In this document: positions 49,281 to 58,816 of the stretch, piece after piece | Layout of the letters: the number at the start of each line of letters is the position of its first letter | Numbering within the stretch: the first letter of the stretch is position 1 | Source of the DNA: Candidatus Treponema merdequi | Lineage (GTDB): Bacteria; Spirochaetota; Spirochaetia; Treponematales; Treponemataceae | Length of the DNA stretch: 63,142 nucleotides | NCBI GenBank assembly: GCA_018064525.1 | Contig: JAGHVB010000008.1 | Location: 1-63,142, forward strand | Direction of reading: 5' to 3' | Notes under the pieces: model-generated | Told to the model about the DNA's origin: nothing | Databases searched by the model: none | The model's input: only the letters and a program-made list of their open reading frames with translations | Position numbers and translations under genes: made by a program

Positions 49281-50630
49281 ATGAGTAATAATAAATCGCG
49301 TGGTGAACTTTCCATGCTCAAACTGACTGCTCCGCTTGCAATGGAACAGGTTTTTAGAATTTTAATAGCATCTGTTGATACGCTCATGCTCAGCTCTTTT
49401 TCAGAAAAAGCAGTTGCAGGTGTCGGTGTTGTTGCTCAATATTCATTTTTTCTGAATATTCTGTTTTCTGTAATTGTAACTGGTACGACAATTGTTCTTG
49501 CCCAGTATCTTGGTGCAAATAAGAATGAGGATGAATTAAATTCCATTGCACAGTCCAGTACGGTCATGATTACTGTAATTTCTATTGTGATGACTCTTGT
49601 GGTTTTCGTTTTTACAAAGCCGCTTTTAAATTGCTATACGCTTGAAGATGAAGTGCGCCAGGCTGCAGATGATTATTTTATTATTTATGGTGGAATCTGC
49701 GCATTTTTCTGTGCGTTCAGTCTGCTGCAGTCAGGTATTCTGCGTTCATACGGTTATACAAAAGAAGCTCTGTATGTAACGATTATTGCAAATCTTGTAA
49801 ATGTTTTTGGTAATGCTGTTTCGATTTACGGAGATAGAATAGGACTTCCTGTTTTTGGCGTAAAAGGTGTTGCATGGGCTTCTGGAATTTCGATGATTGT
49901 TTCATGCGTTCTTCTGCAGATAATCATTATCAGAAAAAAAGATATTAAATTTAATTTTAAGAATATTTTTAAAGTTGATGCTAAATATTATAAATTGATT
50001 TTAAATGTCGGAGTTCCAACTGCGGGTGAAAGTCTTTCTTACAATACAGCTCAGATTGTTTCAATGGCGATGATTACTACTCTTGGAACCTGCGCCATGA
50101 ATGCACAGATTTATACTCAGACAATAATTCGTTTTGCTTATGCTATTGCAATTGCAATGGGAAATGCAACGCAGATTAAAGTCGGATATCTTGTCGGTGC
50201 ACACGAAAGCGATGTCGCTTATAAAAAAGTTTACCGTTACTGGATTACATCTGTTGGTTTTTCGATGAGTCTTGTTGCTTTGTGCAATCTGATTAAGATT
50301 CCTGTTGTAAAGATTTTTACGGATAATCCTGAAACTACAGCTCTTACGATGAGTCTTCTGCTTGTTTCATTCTATATTGAATTTGGACGCACGATGAATC
50401 TTATTTTTATCGGGGCATTAAAGGGAAGCGGAGATGTTATGTTTCCGGTTTTGTATGGAATTGTTTCAATGTGGGCAATTATCGTAGGACTGGGTGCATT
50501 CTTTGGATTAGGTTTAAAACTTGGAATTGCAGGTTTCTGGCTTGCCACCGGTACTGAAGAGACAACACGCGGAATCGTGATGCTCTTCAGATGGAAAAGT
50601 AAAAGGTGGCAGAAGCACGCTTTAGTCTAA
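49281..50630 (+). CDS. MATE-family efflux transporter
   Basis: 449 residues with twelve predicted membrane helices in two homologous halves. It is expected to export cationic drugs, or other small molecules, in exchange for Na+ or H+. The start KLTAPLAMEQVFRILIASVDTLMLSSF matches the family (L-A-x-P-x-x-x-E...D-x-x-x-x), as does GAYLIGA-like ALSLLQSGILRSYG and YGIVSMWAIIVGLGAFFG in the second half. The last nine bases overlap, tail to tail, the DUF4340 gene. Substrate unknown. Confidence 0.9.
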   Translation: MSNNKSRGELSMLKLTAPLAMEQVFRILIASVDTLMLSSFSEKAVAGVGVVAQYSFFLNILFSVIVTGTTIVLAQYLGANKNEDELNSIAQSSTVMITVISIVMTLVVFVFTKPLLNCYTLEDEVRQAADDYFIIYGGICAFFCAFSLLQSGILRSYGYTKEALYVTIIANLVNVFGNAVSIYGDRIGLPVFGVKGVAWASGISMIVSCVLLQIIIIRKKDIKFNFKNIFKVDAKYYKLILNVGVPTAGESLSYNTAQIVSMAMITTLGTCAMNAQIYTQTIIRFAYAIAIAMGNATQIKVGYLVGAHESDVAYKKVYRYWITSVGFSMSLVALCNLIKIPVVKIFTDNPETTALTMSLLLVSFYIEFGRTMNLIFIGALKGSGDVMFPVLYGIVSMWAIIVGLGAFFGLGLKLGIAGFWLATGTEETTRGIVMLFRWKSKRWQKHALV

Positions 50631-51551
50631 AAAGTTTTTAAGTTCTGTAACTATTCTTGAAACATCGTCTGCTGTAATTTCACAGAGATATTCGTTTTCA
50701 GAACAGATACAGAGCTTTTCAGAACCAAGGTCTGCTTTCATCTGGTAAAGATCAATTTTAATTTCTTTTTCTGCTGCAAAGATTGTCATTGAGTAATAAT
50801 GTGATTCATCAAGTTCTGTGTCAGCAACGTTAAAGTTGTTTAACCATTTTGAAGCAGAAAGCTCTGTAATTGTTGAAATCCAGTTTTTAAATTTGTCAGA
50901 ATTGAATTTTGTTAAATCAACATTATTATCAGCGCCTGTAATGTTCCATTTAAAATCAGCCATTTCACCGGCTTTTTCTGCAGTAAATGAACCTGAAGGA
51001 GAATATGTTACTGCAATTTTATAAATGTCATTTTCATTGATGCTGTAAAGAGTCATGTCGAGGAGTTCTTTTTCTGATGTAGAGAAAATCTGATTTAAAT
51101 CCTGTGATACAAGAAGAACTTCTTTAGAATCGTTCAGCTGAATGTAAGTTTGATTTCCAGTTGTAGAAGTTTTTCCGATTGTAAGCTTTATAAGTTTTTT
51201 GTTTTCTGCAGAAAAACCTTCAACTGTCATTCCCGAAGCAAGTCCGTATTTTTCAAAATCTGACTGTGACGGTTTTTTATTTACAGAGTCAATAACTTTA
51301 ATTGATTGTAAAGTTGTAAATAGAGATTGCGAAAGTTCAGTTTTTGCAGGAAGATTGTCATTAATAAAAAAACTTTCTTCCTGTTTTGATAAAGTATTCT
51401 TTGTATCTGCAGCAGTGATTTCAATTTTTGTAAGTTCACCTTTAAAAGATATTTCTGAAATTTTTGCCCGTGATGCAAATACAAGTTGAAAAATGTATGT
51501 AACTGCAAGAACAGAAATTAAACTGAGTAAAAATATTTTTCGTTTAGTCAT
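50622..51551 (-). CDS. DUF4340-type membrane-anchored protein of the Gld-like cluster
   Basis: 309 residues from ATG 51551, chosen because GGAGAATAAG precedes it and a single N-terminal membrane helix (IFLLSLISVLAVTYIFQLVF) then follows; a longer frame from 51602 would overlap the previous gene widely. The remainder is a soluble, mostly beta extracytoplasmic domain (ISEISFKGELTKIEITAADTKN, YIQLNDSKEVLLVSQDL) as in DUF4340 proteins, which regularly sit beside GldG-type ABC genes. The start overlaps the stop of the upstream gene by 8 bases. Function unknown. Confidence 0.75.
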   Translation of the reverse strand: MTKRKIFLLSLISVLAVTYIFQLVFASRAKISEISFKGELTKIEITAADTKNTLSKQEESFFINDNLPAKTELSQSLFTTLQSIKVIDSVNKKPSQSDFEKYGLASGMTVEGFSAENKKLIKLTIGKTSTTGNQTYIQLNDSKEVLLVSQDLNQIFSTSEKELLDMTLYSINENDIYKIAVTYSPSGSFTAEKAGEMADFKWNITGADNNVDLTKFNSDKFKNWISTITELSASKWLNNFNVADTELDESHYYSMTIFAAEKEIKIDLYQMKADLGSEKLCICSENEYLCEITADDVSRIVTELKNFLD

Positions 51552-53178
51552 TGTTCTTATTCTCCTTTTCTGTAGTCTTTTTTGAAATTGTTCTTTCGTC
51601 ATTAGGATTATATTTCTGCTGGATTAAATAGCGTTTTGCTTTTCGCATTCTCCATACAATAAATCCAATAATTGCAACAACAACTGCAAGTCCAAATTCA
51701 TTTAATAACTGAATTATTAAAGCAAATTTCTGACTTTTTATTGAAATGAAGTCAAGACGTTTTCCTTTTGTTCTCATTGTACAAAAGTCAGGTGCACCGT
51801 TTGCATAATCAATTGTATTTCTTAAGAACAATGAAATTGGTTCAGAACCTTCTCTGTCAACAAGAACGTCAATTGTTACAAGTCCGGAACTTACTGCGAT
51901 AATTTTTGCCGGATTTTCAGAATTAAATTTACCTTCAACCAGAACAGCAACATTTTCTGATTTCATTGAACTTCTGTCTGCTGGCGGATTTACATATCCA
52001 GGGTAAAGCATGATACCGGAATTCTGAGTCCAGGTGTTTTTTGTTGTTTTTGCAAGAATTGTTGTCTTTAAGTCCGGATTATTCTGTGCTTCTTCAACAT
52101 CGATTGGTGAGTTTTCAAAGAATATAAGTCCTCCAAGGTTTTTGGAAATTTCATTCTTTTGATCTGTGCTGTCTTTTTCGATTACAGGAGCCCAGTTAAG
52201 AGATTGTCTTCCGTACATTGAATTCTGTTCAAAACATTTTTCATCAAAGATCATGCTGTTTGAAATTTTGATTCCATATTTTGAAAGATATTCAATGATT
52301 CCACTCTGATTTGGAATAAACTGCGGCGGCTGATTTGGATCAGTTAAAGTTTCTTCAAGTCCGCCTGCAAAGACAACAAGTGAACCGCCTTTTGAAATGA
52401 AAGAATCAAGTATTGCAAATTCATCTTCAGATATTTTTGAAGACGGATTGTTGATGATGATTGTTTTTAAATTCTGCGGAATATCTTCGTCTGCAAGGTT
52501 TATCTGTTTGATTGTATATATGTCAGATAGAATATTTGAAAAATTCTGACAGCCGACTTCTTTGTAAATCTGCGCATATTGATTTGCTCTTAATTGATTT
52601 TCGTTATGACCTGTCAAGTAACCGATTTCAAAAAGTTTGTCAGTGTGATTGTCCTGAGTTGAAATGATTTTTGAAATTGTTGTCGTAATTTTATATTCAA
52701 TGTCGTCTGTTGTTTTAAGTGAATCAATTGTTGCAATGTAATCGCCATAAGTAATTGCAAGTCCCATCCATGCAATCTTTGAAGAAATCTGTGTTGTTTC
52801 TACAGTCTCAATCTGAACAGGTCCGAGTCCAAATTCAGAGGCGATTTTCTGATGTTGAGGATTGTTCATGTCAAAAATCTGATAAGAAAAATACTTGGAA
52901 CCATGAGCTTTGTATTCGCTTAAGATGTCAGTAATATACTGCTCAATTGTGTTGTATGGAGCTGGAAGATTTGAAGTAAAGAAAACTTTTATTGAAAGAG
53001 GAGATTCGATATGCTTTACAACATCTTTACTTGCTTTTGAAATTGAATATGCTTTCTGGCTTGTCAAATCAAGTCTGATAAATCCGCGTATGCTTACAAG
53101 ATTCAAAAGGATAACTGCAATTACAATTAAGAATTTGTCGCTTGAAGGACTTTTTAACCAGTTGATAAATTTATTCAT
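51544..53178 (-). CDS. GldG-like auxiliary component of an ABC export system
   Basis: 544 residues with an N-terminal helix (FLIVIAVILLNLVSIRGFI) and a C-terminal helix (VVVAIIGFIVWRM) enclosing a large extracytoplasmic domain. The pattern YSISKASKDVVKHIESPLSIKVFFTSNLPAPY with SKYFSYQIFDMNNPQ is characteristic of GldG-type proteins, known from Bacteroidetes gliding but widespread in spirochaetes as an ABC transporter part. It lies between the permease gene and the DUF4340 gene in a four-gene operon. The cargo is unknown; gliding is not implied. Confidence 0.82.
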   Translation of the reverse strand: MNKFINWLKSPSSDKFLIVIAVILLNLVSIRGFIRLDLTSQKAYSISKASKDVVKHIESPLSIKVFFTSNLPAPYNTIEQYITDILSEYKAHGSKYFSYQIFDMNNPQHQKIASEFGLGPVQIETVETTQISSKIAWMGLAITYGDYIATIDSLKTTDDIEYKITTTISKIISTQDNHTDKLFEIGYLTGHNENQLRANQYAQIYKEVGCQNFSNILSDIYTIKQINLADEDIPQNLKTIIINNPSSKISEDEFAILDSFISKGGSLVVFAGGLEETLTDPNQPPQFIPNQSGIIEYLSKYGIKISNSMIFDEKCFEQNSMYGRQSLNWAPVIEKDSTDQKNEISKNLGGLIFFENSPIDVEEAQNNPDLKTTILAKTTKNTWTQNSGIMLYPGYVNPPADRSSMKSENVAVLVEGKFNSENPAKIIAVSSGLVTIDVLVDREGSEPISLFLRNTIDYANGAPDFCTMRTKGKRLDFISIKSQKFALIIQLLNEFGLAVVVAIIGFIVWRMRKAKRYLIQQKYNPNDERTISKKTTEKENKNND

Positions 53179-53190
53179 TTGCTGTTCCTC

Positions 53191-53910
53191 CTATCTTCTT
53201 CTTGCTTCCTGCACATGAATTGTTGCAAGAATGAAAATTGTTATGATTGATAAAAAGTAAACAATATCGCGGGTGTCAATAATTCCACGGGCAATTGAAT
53301 TGAAATGAGGAACTATTGCAATAAAAGATAAAAAGTTTACGATTTTACCCGGCAGAAAAATCAGAAAGCTGTTTATAAAAGTAATTACTGCGTTGATTGC
53401 GAGTGCAATAAAAAGTGATGTTATCTGATTTTTAGAAACAGAAGATGCAAAAATTCCAATTGAAGAATAAACTGCACACAGAATTAAAGCTCCCGCATAT
53501 CCGCCGATAATCGGACCAAAATCAGGCTTGCCAAAAAATAAAAGTGTGATTACATAGAATAATGTCGGAATCAGCATGGCGGCACTTGTAATCCAGCTTG
53601 CAAAAAACTTTCCAAGTACGACCTGTGTTTCTGTAACAGGAAGAGTCATTAAAGTTTCAATGCTTCCGGATTTCTGTTCTTCTGCAAAAAGTCTCATTGT
53701 AATTGCAGGAATTGTAACTGCAAATGTTAACGGCAGTAAAGAAAAAAACTGTCTGAGTTCCGCGCGCTTTGCAAGAAAGAAAGTTGAATAGAAAAATACA
53801 CCTGTAATGATTAAGAAAATCATCGTAACAAGATAAGCAACAATGCTTGAATAATATGATTTTATTTCTCGTTTTGTAATTACCGAGATAAGATTTTTTC
53901 TGTTATTCAT
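53191..53910 (-). CDS. ABC transporter permease (GldF-like)
   Basis: 239 residues, six membrane segments. The start KNLISVITKREIKSYYSSIVAYLVTMIFLII and the segment FSLLPLTFAVTIPAITMRLFAEEQKSGSIETLMTLPVTETQVVLGKF carry the E-E-x-x-x-G-T/S-x-E-x-L-x-x-x-P motif of ABC-2 type permeases such as GldF. It joins the ATPase whose gene overlaps its start by eight bases. Confidence 0.88.
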   Translation of the reverse strand: MNNRKNLISVITKREIKSYYSSIVAYLVTMIFLIITGVFFYSTFFLAKRAELRQFFSLLPLTFAVTIPAITMRLFAEEQKSGSIETLMTLPVTETQVVLGKFFASWITSAAMLIPTLFYVITLLFFGKPDFGPIIGGYAGALILCAVYSSIGIFASSVSKNQITSLFIALAINAVITFINSFLIFLPGKIVNFLSFIAIVPHFNSIARGIIDTRDIVYFLSIITIFILATIHVQEARRR

Positions 53911-54862
53911 TTTTATCTCCGTTTGTATTTTGAGTTAAAATGTGGAAGATGTCCTCGAGACTGTTTTTAACAGTTGTCATTTCATAAAGAACCCATTTGT
54001 TTTTTACAATGAGCTTAAAAATCTGTTCACGGAGTTCTGTTGTTCCGTTTACATTGATTGTAAGGCCAACGGATTTCTTTGTCGGTTTTATAAAGTCATC
54101 ATCACGTTTTACGACGCTTTCGATTTCATCGATTGCGGTAAATGCTTTTTTTGCTTCTGCAAGTGTACAGCCGTCGAGAATAAGATTGATTGAAACTTTT
54201 TCTCCAAACTGTTCTTTAAGTTTGTTTGTAGGACTGTCTGCAACAAGCTTTCCGCCGGAAATGATGATTACTCTGTCACAGATGCTTTCAACTTCCTGAA
54301 GAATGTGTGTTGAAATAATTACAGTTCTTGTTTTTCCGATTTCTTTAATCAAAGAACGGACATCTTCAATCTGATTAGGATCAAGTCCGCTTGTCGGTTC
54401 ATCAAGAATTAAAATTTCAGGATCGTTGATAAGAGCATGAGCAAGACCGACTCTCTGTTTGTAACCACGTGACAGTTCTGAAATGTTTTTGTGCATTACT
54501 TCACGAAGACCGCAAGTTTCACAAAGAGATGCAATTTTTGTTTCTGGATTCTGGCCATGCATCTGACAAAGATAATTCAGGTAATCTTCGACAATCATTT
54601 CTGAATAAAGCGGAGCACTTTCCGGCATATAACCGATTTTTGTTTTTGCAGCAACAATGTCATCATTGATGTTTTTTCCATCAATTGTAATTGTTCCTGA
54701 GGTCATTCCCCAGAAACCGGTAATCATTCTCATTGTTGTTGTTTTTCCGGCTCCGTTTGGTCCGAGAAGACCGACAATTTCTCCGGTTGAAATTTTAAAA
54801 CTTACATCATCGACAGCTTTAAAATTACCGAAGTATTTTGAGATGTGAGAAACTTCTATCAT
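53903..54862 (-). CDS. ABC transporter ATP-binding protein (GldA-like)
   Basis: 319 residues. Nucleotide-binding domain with Walker A GLLGPNGAGKTTT (near 33-45), Q-loop YMPESAPLY, signature LSRGYKQRVGLAHAL, Walker B EILILDEPTSGLD and switch His in ISTHILQEVE. The form of the N-terminus and the C-terminal regulatory half match GldA, the energising subunit of the GldAFG type. GAGGGG precedes the start. It heads the run of four minus-strand genes ending at 50622 and powers the permease encoded next to it. Confidence 0.92.
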   Translation of the reverse strand: MIEVSHISKYFGNFKAVDDVSFKISTGEIVGLLGPNGAGKTTTMRMITGFWGMTSGTITIDGKNINDDIVAAKTKIGYMPESAPLYSEMIVEDYLNYLCQMHGQNPETKIASLCETCGLREVMHKNISELSRGYKQRVGLAHALINDPEILILDEPTSGLDPNQIEDVRSLIKEIGKTRTVIISTHILQEVESICDRVIIISGGKLVADSPTNKLKEQFGEKVSINLILDGCTLAEAKKAFTAIDEIESVVKRDDDFIKPTKKSVGLTINVNGTTELREQIFKLIVKNKWVLYEMTTVKNSLEDIFHILTQNTNGDKNE

Positions 54863-54887
54863 AAATTACTTCCCCTCAATAATTTTT

Positions 54888-56399
54888 TTATGGTTTTATA
54901 TTAATATTTTTATTCTGTGATTTTAAAATACGCTGAATTGCATATTTACCGGTTACAAGTGCAACTGGAATTCCACCCGGCAGCATCAGCCATTGTCCGG
55001 CTAAAAAGAGATTTTTTACTCCTTTTACTACACCCGGAATATTTGTAAGGTTCGGACTTTTTTTAGTTGTTATGAATGTCATATAAACTCCGCGGTATGC
55101 ATTACAGAATCTGTTGTATGTAAATGGAGTCCATACATCAAGAAGCTTTAATTTTCCTTTTGTAAATGGAAAACGCTGTTCGATTGCATTTTGAATGTCG
55201 GAAGCAGCCTGCTGTTTTTCTTTTTCATAGCGCGGCTTGTCGGTTGCATAAAGTTTTTCCCAGTAAAGATATTCATTTTCCGGTTCAAGAATTTTTACCT
55301 GAACAAGGCTTTTCCCTTCAGGAACCTGTGTCTTTTCAAAGGAATAGTTTTTGATGTTCATTCTTGTAATCTTTCTGCCGGCAAGAGTAAATTCGTCACA
55401 ATCAAAGAAAGTTCTTCCGCCGATTTCATCTGTTTTCATATCGAGGCTGAAAGCTGCGTGAAAACTTGAACCAAGCGGATTATTTTTCGGGTCGTTGTAG
55501 GATTTTTTTAATTTATGCGGAATGAATCTGCCGCCATCTTCGAGTAGTTTTGTAAAAGTATGGTTTGTGTCAGTTGAGCTTATTACATAATCTGCTTTTA
55601 CAAAAGTTCCATTCTCTAAAATGATTCCGGTTGTTTTTTTATTTTCAATTACGATTTTTTTTACAGGTGCCGAACATATAAGACTTCCGCCGAGTTTTTT
55701 GTAACGTTCTGCCATTCTGAGCATTGCAGAAAGCGATCCGCCAACAGGAACTCCGCCACCACCGGAAGAAATTGTTCCGTAAGCTGTAATAAAAAGATGA
55801 GCAAGATAATCACGCGGCATATAGTCCATGACCATTTTTTTTAAGAGGGGATGTTTAAAACGTTCACTTAAATCTCCGACGCTCATTCTTCCGTATTTTA
55901 AGATTACAGGAACCATTTTGAGCATCCTGAGACCATAGACAGTGAGTTCAAAAAGATTCATCATGTCGATTGCTTTTTTACATGGAACCTGCAGTGATTC
56001 GGATAGTTTTACATGTTTGAAAAAACTTCTGATTTCGCGTTTATCCTGAGGTGAAAGCTCGAGCATTTCTTTTTCTGCTCTTTTTAAATCACGCCAGAGA
56101 TAGACAGTTTTTCCGTCAAGTTCTGATTTATAAAAATAGTCGTGCTGGTGAATTTCAATTCCGTCTGCACAGATACCGCTGTCTTTCCACATATCCCAGA
56201 GATCGTATCCCTCTTTTGCACATGTCATCCAGCAGATACAGTTGTCAATGTAATGACCTTCACGCATCCAGCCCGTACATTCACCACCGGGAACAGAATG
56301 CTTTTCATAAACAACAGAATCAAAACCGGCTTTCTGTGCATAAATACCTGCACTTAATCCGGCAATTCCACCACCAATAATAACTATTTTCTGAGGCAT
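54888..56399 (-). CDS. FAD-dependent CrtI/phytoene-desaturase-like oxidoreductase
   Basis: 503 residues. The N-terminal FAD-binding Rossmann motif is IIGGGIAGLSAGIYAQKAGF with VYEKHSVPGGECTGW completing the GG doublet. The C-terminal FAD motif is LFLAGQWLMLPGGIPVALVTGKYA, as in carotenoid desaturases/isomerases and retinol-saturase relatives. It may desaturate or isomerise a polyisoprenoid or related lipid. No phytoene synthase is nearby, so a carotenoid role is only one option. The gene follows the BAX-inhibitor gene by 3 bases and precedes the ABC genes by 25, suggesting one long minus-strand unit. Confidence 0.82.
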   Translation of the reverse strand: MPQKIVIIGGGIAGLSAGIYAQKAGFDSVVYEKHSVPGGECTGWMREGHYIDNCICWMTCAKEGYDLWDMWKDSGICADGIEIHQHDYFYKSELDGKTVYLWRDLKRAEKEMLELSPQDKREIRSFFKHVKLSESLQVPCKKAIDMMNLFELTVYGLRMLKMVPVILKYGRMSVGDLSERFKHPLLKKMVMDYMPRDYLAHLFITAYGTISSGGGGVPVGGSLSAMLRMAERYKKLGGSLICSAPVKKIVIENKKTTGIILENGTFVKADYVISSTDTNHTFTKLLEDGGRFIPHKLKKSYNDPKNNPLGSSFHAAFSLDMKTDEIGGRTFFDCDEFTLAGRKITRMNIKNYSFEKTQVPEGKSLVQVKILEPENEYLYWEKLYATDKPRYEKEKQQAASDIQNAIEQRFPFTKGKLKLLDVWTPFTYNRFCNAYRGVYMTFITTKKSPNLTNIPGVVKGVKNLFLAGQWLMLPGGIPVALVTGKYAIQRILKSQNKNINIKP

Positions 56400-56402
56400 A
56401 AA

Positions 56403-57146
56403 TTACTTTCTCTTTCCGAATAAACGAATCAGTTTAAGGAATATATTGATAAAATCAAGATAAAGTTCAAGAGCACCGAGAATTTCAACTTTTTTATAAG
56501 TTTCAGTTCCATCTGCATATTTGCTCATCATTAAGATTTTCTGTGTGTCATAAGCAGTAAGTCCTACGAAAATTCCAACACCAACAAGGCAGATAATCCA
56601 GTCCATTGTGCTGCTTCTGAAGAAAAAATTCAGGAGGGAAGCAATGATGATTCCGATTAATCCCATGAAAAGGTAGCGTCCTGCTGAGCGGAGGTCTGAA
56701 TCTGTTTTTGCACCGTAGATGCTCATTCCGAGGAACATGAGTGAAGAAACTGCAAAGACTTTGAAAATGGATTTGATTTCAAAAGTAATGAAAATCGAAG
56801 CAAAAGAAATTCCTGTTAAAATGGAATAAAGTATAAAAAGTATATGTGCTGTGAGAGTGCTCAGATTTGAAATGTTGAATGAGAGCACAAATACAACAGC
56901 AAGTTCTGCAACTACAGAAACAAGCATTATTGTATGAATATTCTTGAAAAGAAAATATCTTATGTTCGGATAGAGATTGTTTTCATAAAAAACAGCAGGA
57001 ATATTTTCAGTTCCAAAAAAAATCGAAATAAAATATGCAACTGCAGCTGTAATTGCAAGTGCAAAAACCATCTTAAAATAAACGCCAGCGATAAATTTAC
57101 GCTGAATTTCAGGCTGAGCCTGTTCCAGAGAAATATAATTATTCAT
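56403..57146 (-). CDS. BAX-inhibitor-1/YccA-family membrane protein
   Basis: 247 residues with about seven membrane segments. The pattern EIQRKFIAGVYFKMVFALAITAAVAYF at the N-terminus and FVGLTAYDTQKILMMSKYAD near the C-terminus, including the AYDTQK motif with its conserved Asp, identify the BI-1/YbhL/YccA group of putative Ca2+ channels. Its bacterial role is unsettled. It heads the minus-strand unit running through the CrtI-like gene. Confidence 0.9.
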   Translation of the reverse strand: MNNYISLEQAQPEIQRKFIAGVYFKMVFALAITAAVAYFISIFFGTENIPAVFYENNLYPNIRYFLFKNIHTIMLVSVVAELAVVFVLSFNISNLSTLTAHILFILYSILTGISFASIFITFEIKSIFKVFAVSSLMFLGMSIYGAKTDSDLRSAGRYLFMGLIGIIIASLLNFFFRSSTMDWIICLVGVGIFVGLTAYDTQKILMMSKYADGTETYKKVEILGALELYLDFINIFLKLIRLFGKRK

Positions 57147-57182
57147 ATATATAATTCTAATTTAATTAAGTGTGACCGTCAA
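57147..57182 (-). promoter_or_regulatory. Predicted leaderless promoter of the BAX-inhibitor gene
   Basis: On the minus strand TTGACG (57177-57182), 17 bases, TAGAAT (57154-57159), 7 bases, ATG 57146. No ribosome-binding site is present. Confidence 0.6.
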
Positions 57183-57212
57183 TGTTTTTGTAAAACGCAT
57201 AAAAACATAGTA

Positions 57213-57249
57213 TTGCTAATTACTAAATTCCACTATAAAATAGTAGAAT
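57213..57249 (+). promoter_or_regulatory. Predicted leaderless promoter of the secreted protein gene
   Basis: TTGCTA (57213-57218), 17 bases, TAAAAT (57236-57241), 8 bases, ATG 57250. AAATTCCACT (57225-57234) lies in the spacer. It is divergent from the BAX-inhibitor promoter. Confidence 0.5.
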
Positions 57250-58785
57250 ATGAAAAAAATAATTCCGGCTTTGTTTGTAATTACAGCAGCTTTTCTGGCA
57301 ATCATCTTTTTTAGCCGTAAAACCATATCAAAAAGCGACTCAGAAAATGTGCCTTCTCTTGTAACGGCAGATTCACAGGAGAAAAAGAACAGCACAGAAG
57401 AACATAATGTAACTATTGTAGAAGAAAATACTCCGACTTCTTTTTTGACTCTCAAAAATGATGAAACACTTTTGAGTTCAATGGGAATCGACTTGAATGA
57501 TGATAACCTTGATGACGAAATTCTTATCATAAAAAAAGCATCAAAATCAAATCTTATTATCGTAATCGGAATTTATAATCCGACATCAAAAATGTATGTC
57601 CGTGCAACAGAAATCGAAACAGAAGTAACTCAGTTCCGTTCGTTTTCATATAATGGACTTGATATTACCGGTGAACATAAAACTGCACTTGTTTACCAGG
57701 GATTTACAGAAAACGGTTCTTCTGTTTTACAGATGTTTTTCTGTCATGGAAATGCAGACAGTTTTTATTTAAGTAAGATCGGTGATTTTAAATCAGACGG
57801 AACAATTTTCATTCAGCAGTACAACAGAACTGATACATACGAACTTTCTCAGAGTACCGGAAAATCGTTCCCGGTATGGGTTTATTCATCAGATCCAAAT
57901 GAACACGCAGATTCTTTAAGTCAGATTCAGACAGAGTATGACTGGAATTCTTCAATGCAGCAGTATGTTCAGGTAAGACAGATTAAAGTTACAGGACAGA
58001 AGCTTGCAGCAAAGGAACTTGCAAAAATTCAGGATGGAACTGAAAAAACTTTTGCAAATTATCTTGATGGTTTGTGGTATCAGACTGCAAATGAAGGAAG
58101 TTCAATAAGATATATTTATTTTGATTATGCAGGCAGGGAAGTAATCTTTCTTGAAGGCGATACTCAGGAAGTTTATACATGGCTTTCTAGTACGCTTTAT
58201 AAAAACGGTATTTATCTTTCTACGGCAAATATTTCGATTGAAAATCTCGGCCGCCGTTTTGCAGTTACTTTGACAGATATAGATCAGGTCCGTATCCGTG
58301 CTTATGACGATGTCCGCATGCACATAGGAGCTGATAACCTTTGGGATGGTGTTTATAAAAAGCTGAATGATGCAAAAACATTTTTGCCGCAGGAAACAGA
58401 CAGTACTCCTGTTGATGAAATTGTGACTGCACTTGAAGAAAATACTTTGTGGTATACGGCTGACGGAGCAAATTTTGTTTTCAAAGGTGATACATACGCA
58501 ATCTCTACCGAAAACTTTAACGAGACTGGAATCATTGCACTTTCTATGATTGACGGGCAGACTGTAGTTCAGTTTAACCCGAAAGAAAGCATGAAATATC
58601 TTGGAGATTCATATCTCATCGGTTTTAAAGAAATCCCAAAAACTGTAAAATTAAGAAATGGAAAAACTAAAACAGTTTTTGATAAGGATAAAAAAACATT
58701 GATATTAAAACCTGCCGTAATACTTGCGTCCTGTGTAAACGAAACTTCAGGAAAAGTATTAATGTTGAATGCCGAAACGGAATAA
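57250..58785 (+). CDS. Secreted or membrane-anchored protein of unknown function (possibly pallilysin-related)
   Basis: 511 residues. The N-terminal signal/anchor is KKIIPALFVITAAFLAIIFF, then a low-complexity charged linker. A D-N-x-D-x-x-D-D-E segment (DLNDDNLDDEILIIKK) near 80 resembles a Ca2+-binding FG-GAP-type loop. The rest is predicted to be mostly beta strands (LIIVIGIYNPTSKMYV, LVYQGFTENGSSVLQMFF, FVFKGDTYAIS). The general layout recalls treponemal proteins annotated as pallilysin-related adhesins, but I cannot confirm that without a profile search. An adhesin or surface role is a guess. Confidence 0.55.
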   Translation: MKKIIPALFVITAAFLAIIFFSRKTISKSDSENVPSLVTADSQEKKNSTEEHNVTIVEENTPTSFLTLKNDETLLSSMGIDLNDDNLDDEILIIKKASKSNLIIVIGIYNPTSKMYVRATEIETEVTQFRSFSYNGLDITGEHKTALVYQGFTENGSSVLQMFFCHGNADSFYLSKIGDFKSDGTIFIQQYNRTDTYELSQSTGKSFPVWVYSSDPNEHADSLSQIQTEYDWNSSMQQYVQVRQIKVTGQKLAAKELAKIQDGTEKTFANYLDGLWYQTANEGSSIRYIYFDYAGREVIFLEGDTQEVYTWLSSTLYKNGIYLSTANISIENLGRRFAVTLTDIDQVRIRAYDDVRMHIGADNLWDGVYKKLNDAKTFLPQETDSTPVDEIVTALEENTLWYTADGANFVFKGDTYAISTENFNETGIIALSMIDGQTVVQFNPKESMKYLGDSYLIGFKEIPKTVKLRNGKTKTVFDKDKKTLILKPAVILASCVNETSGKVLMLNAETE

Positions 58786-58816
58786 AAAATAAAACGTCTG
58801 GAGCAGATGGGCATTG

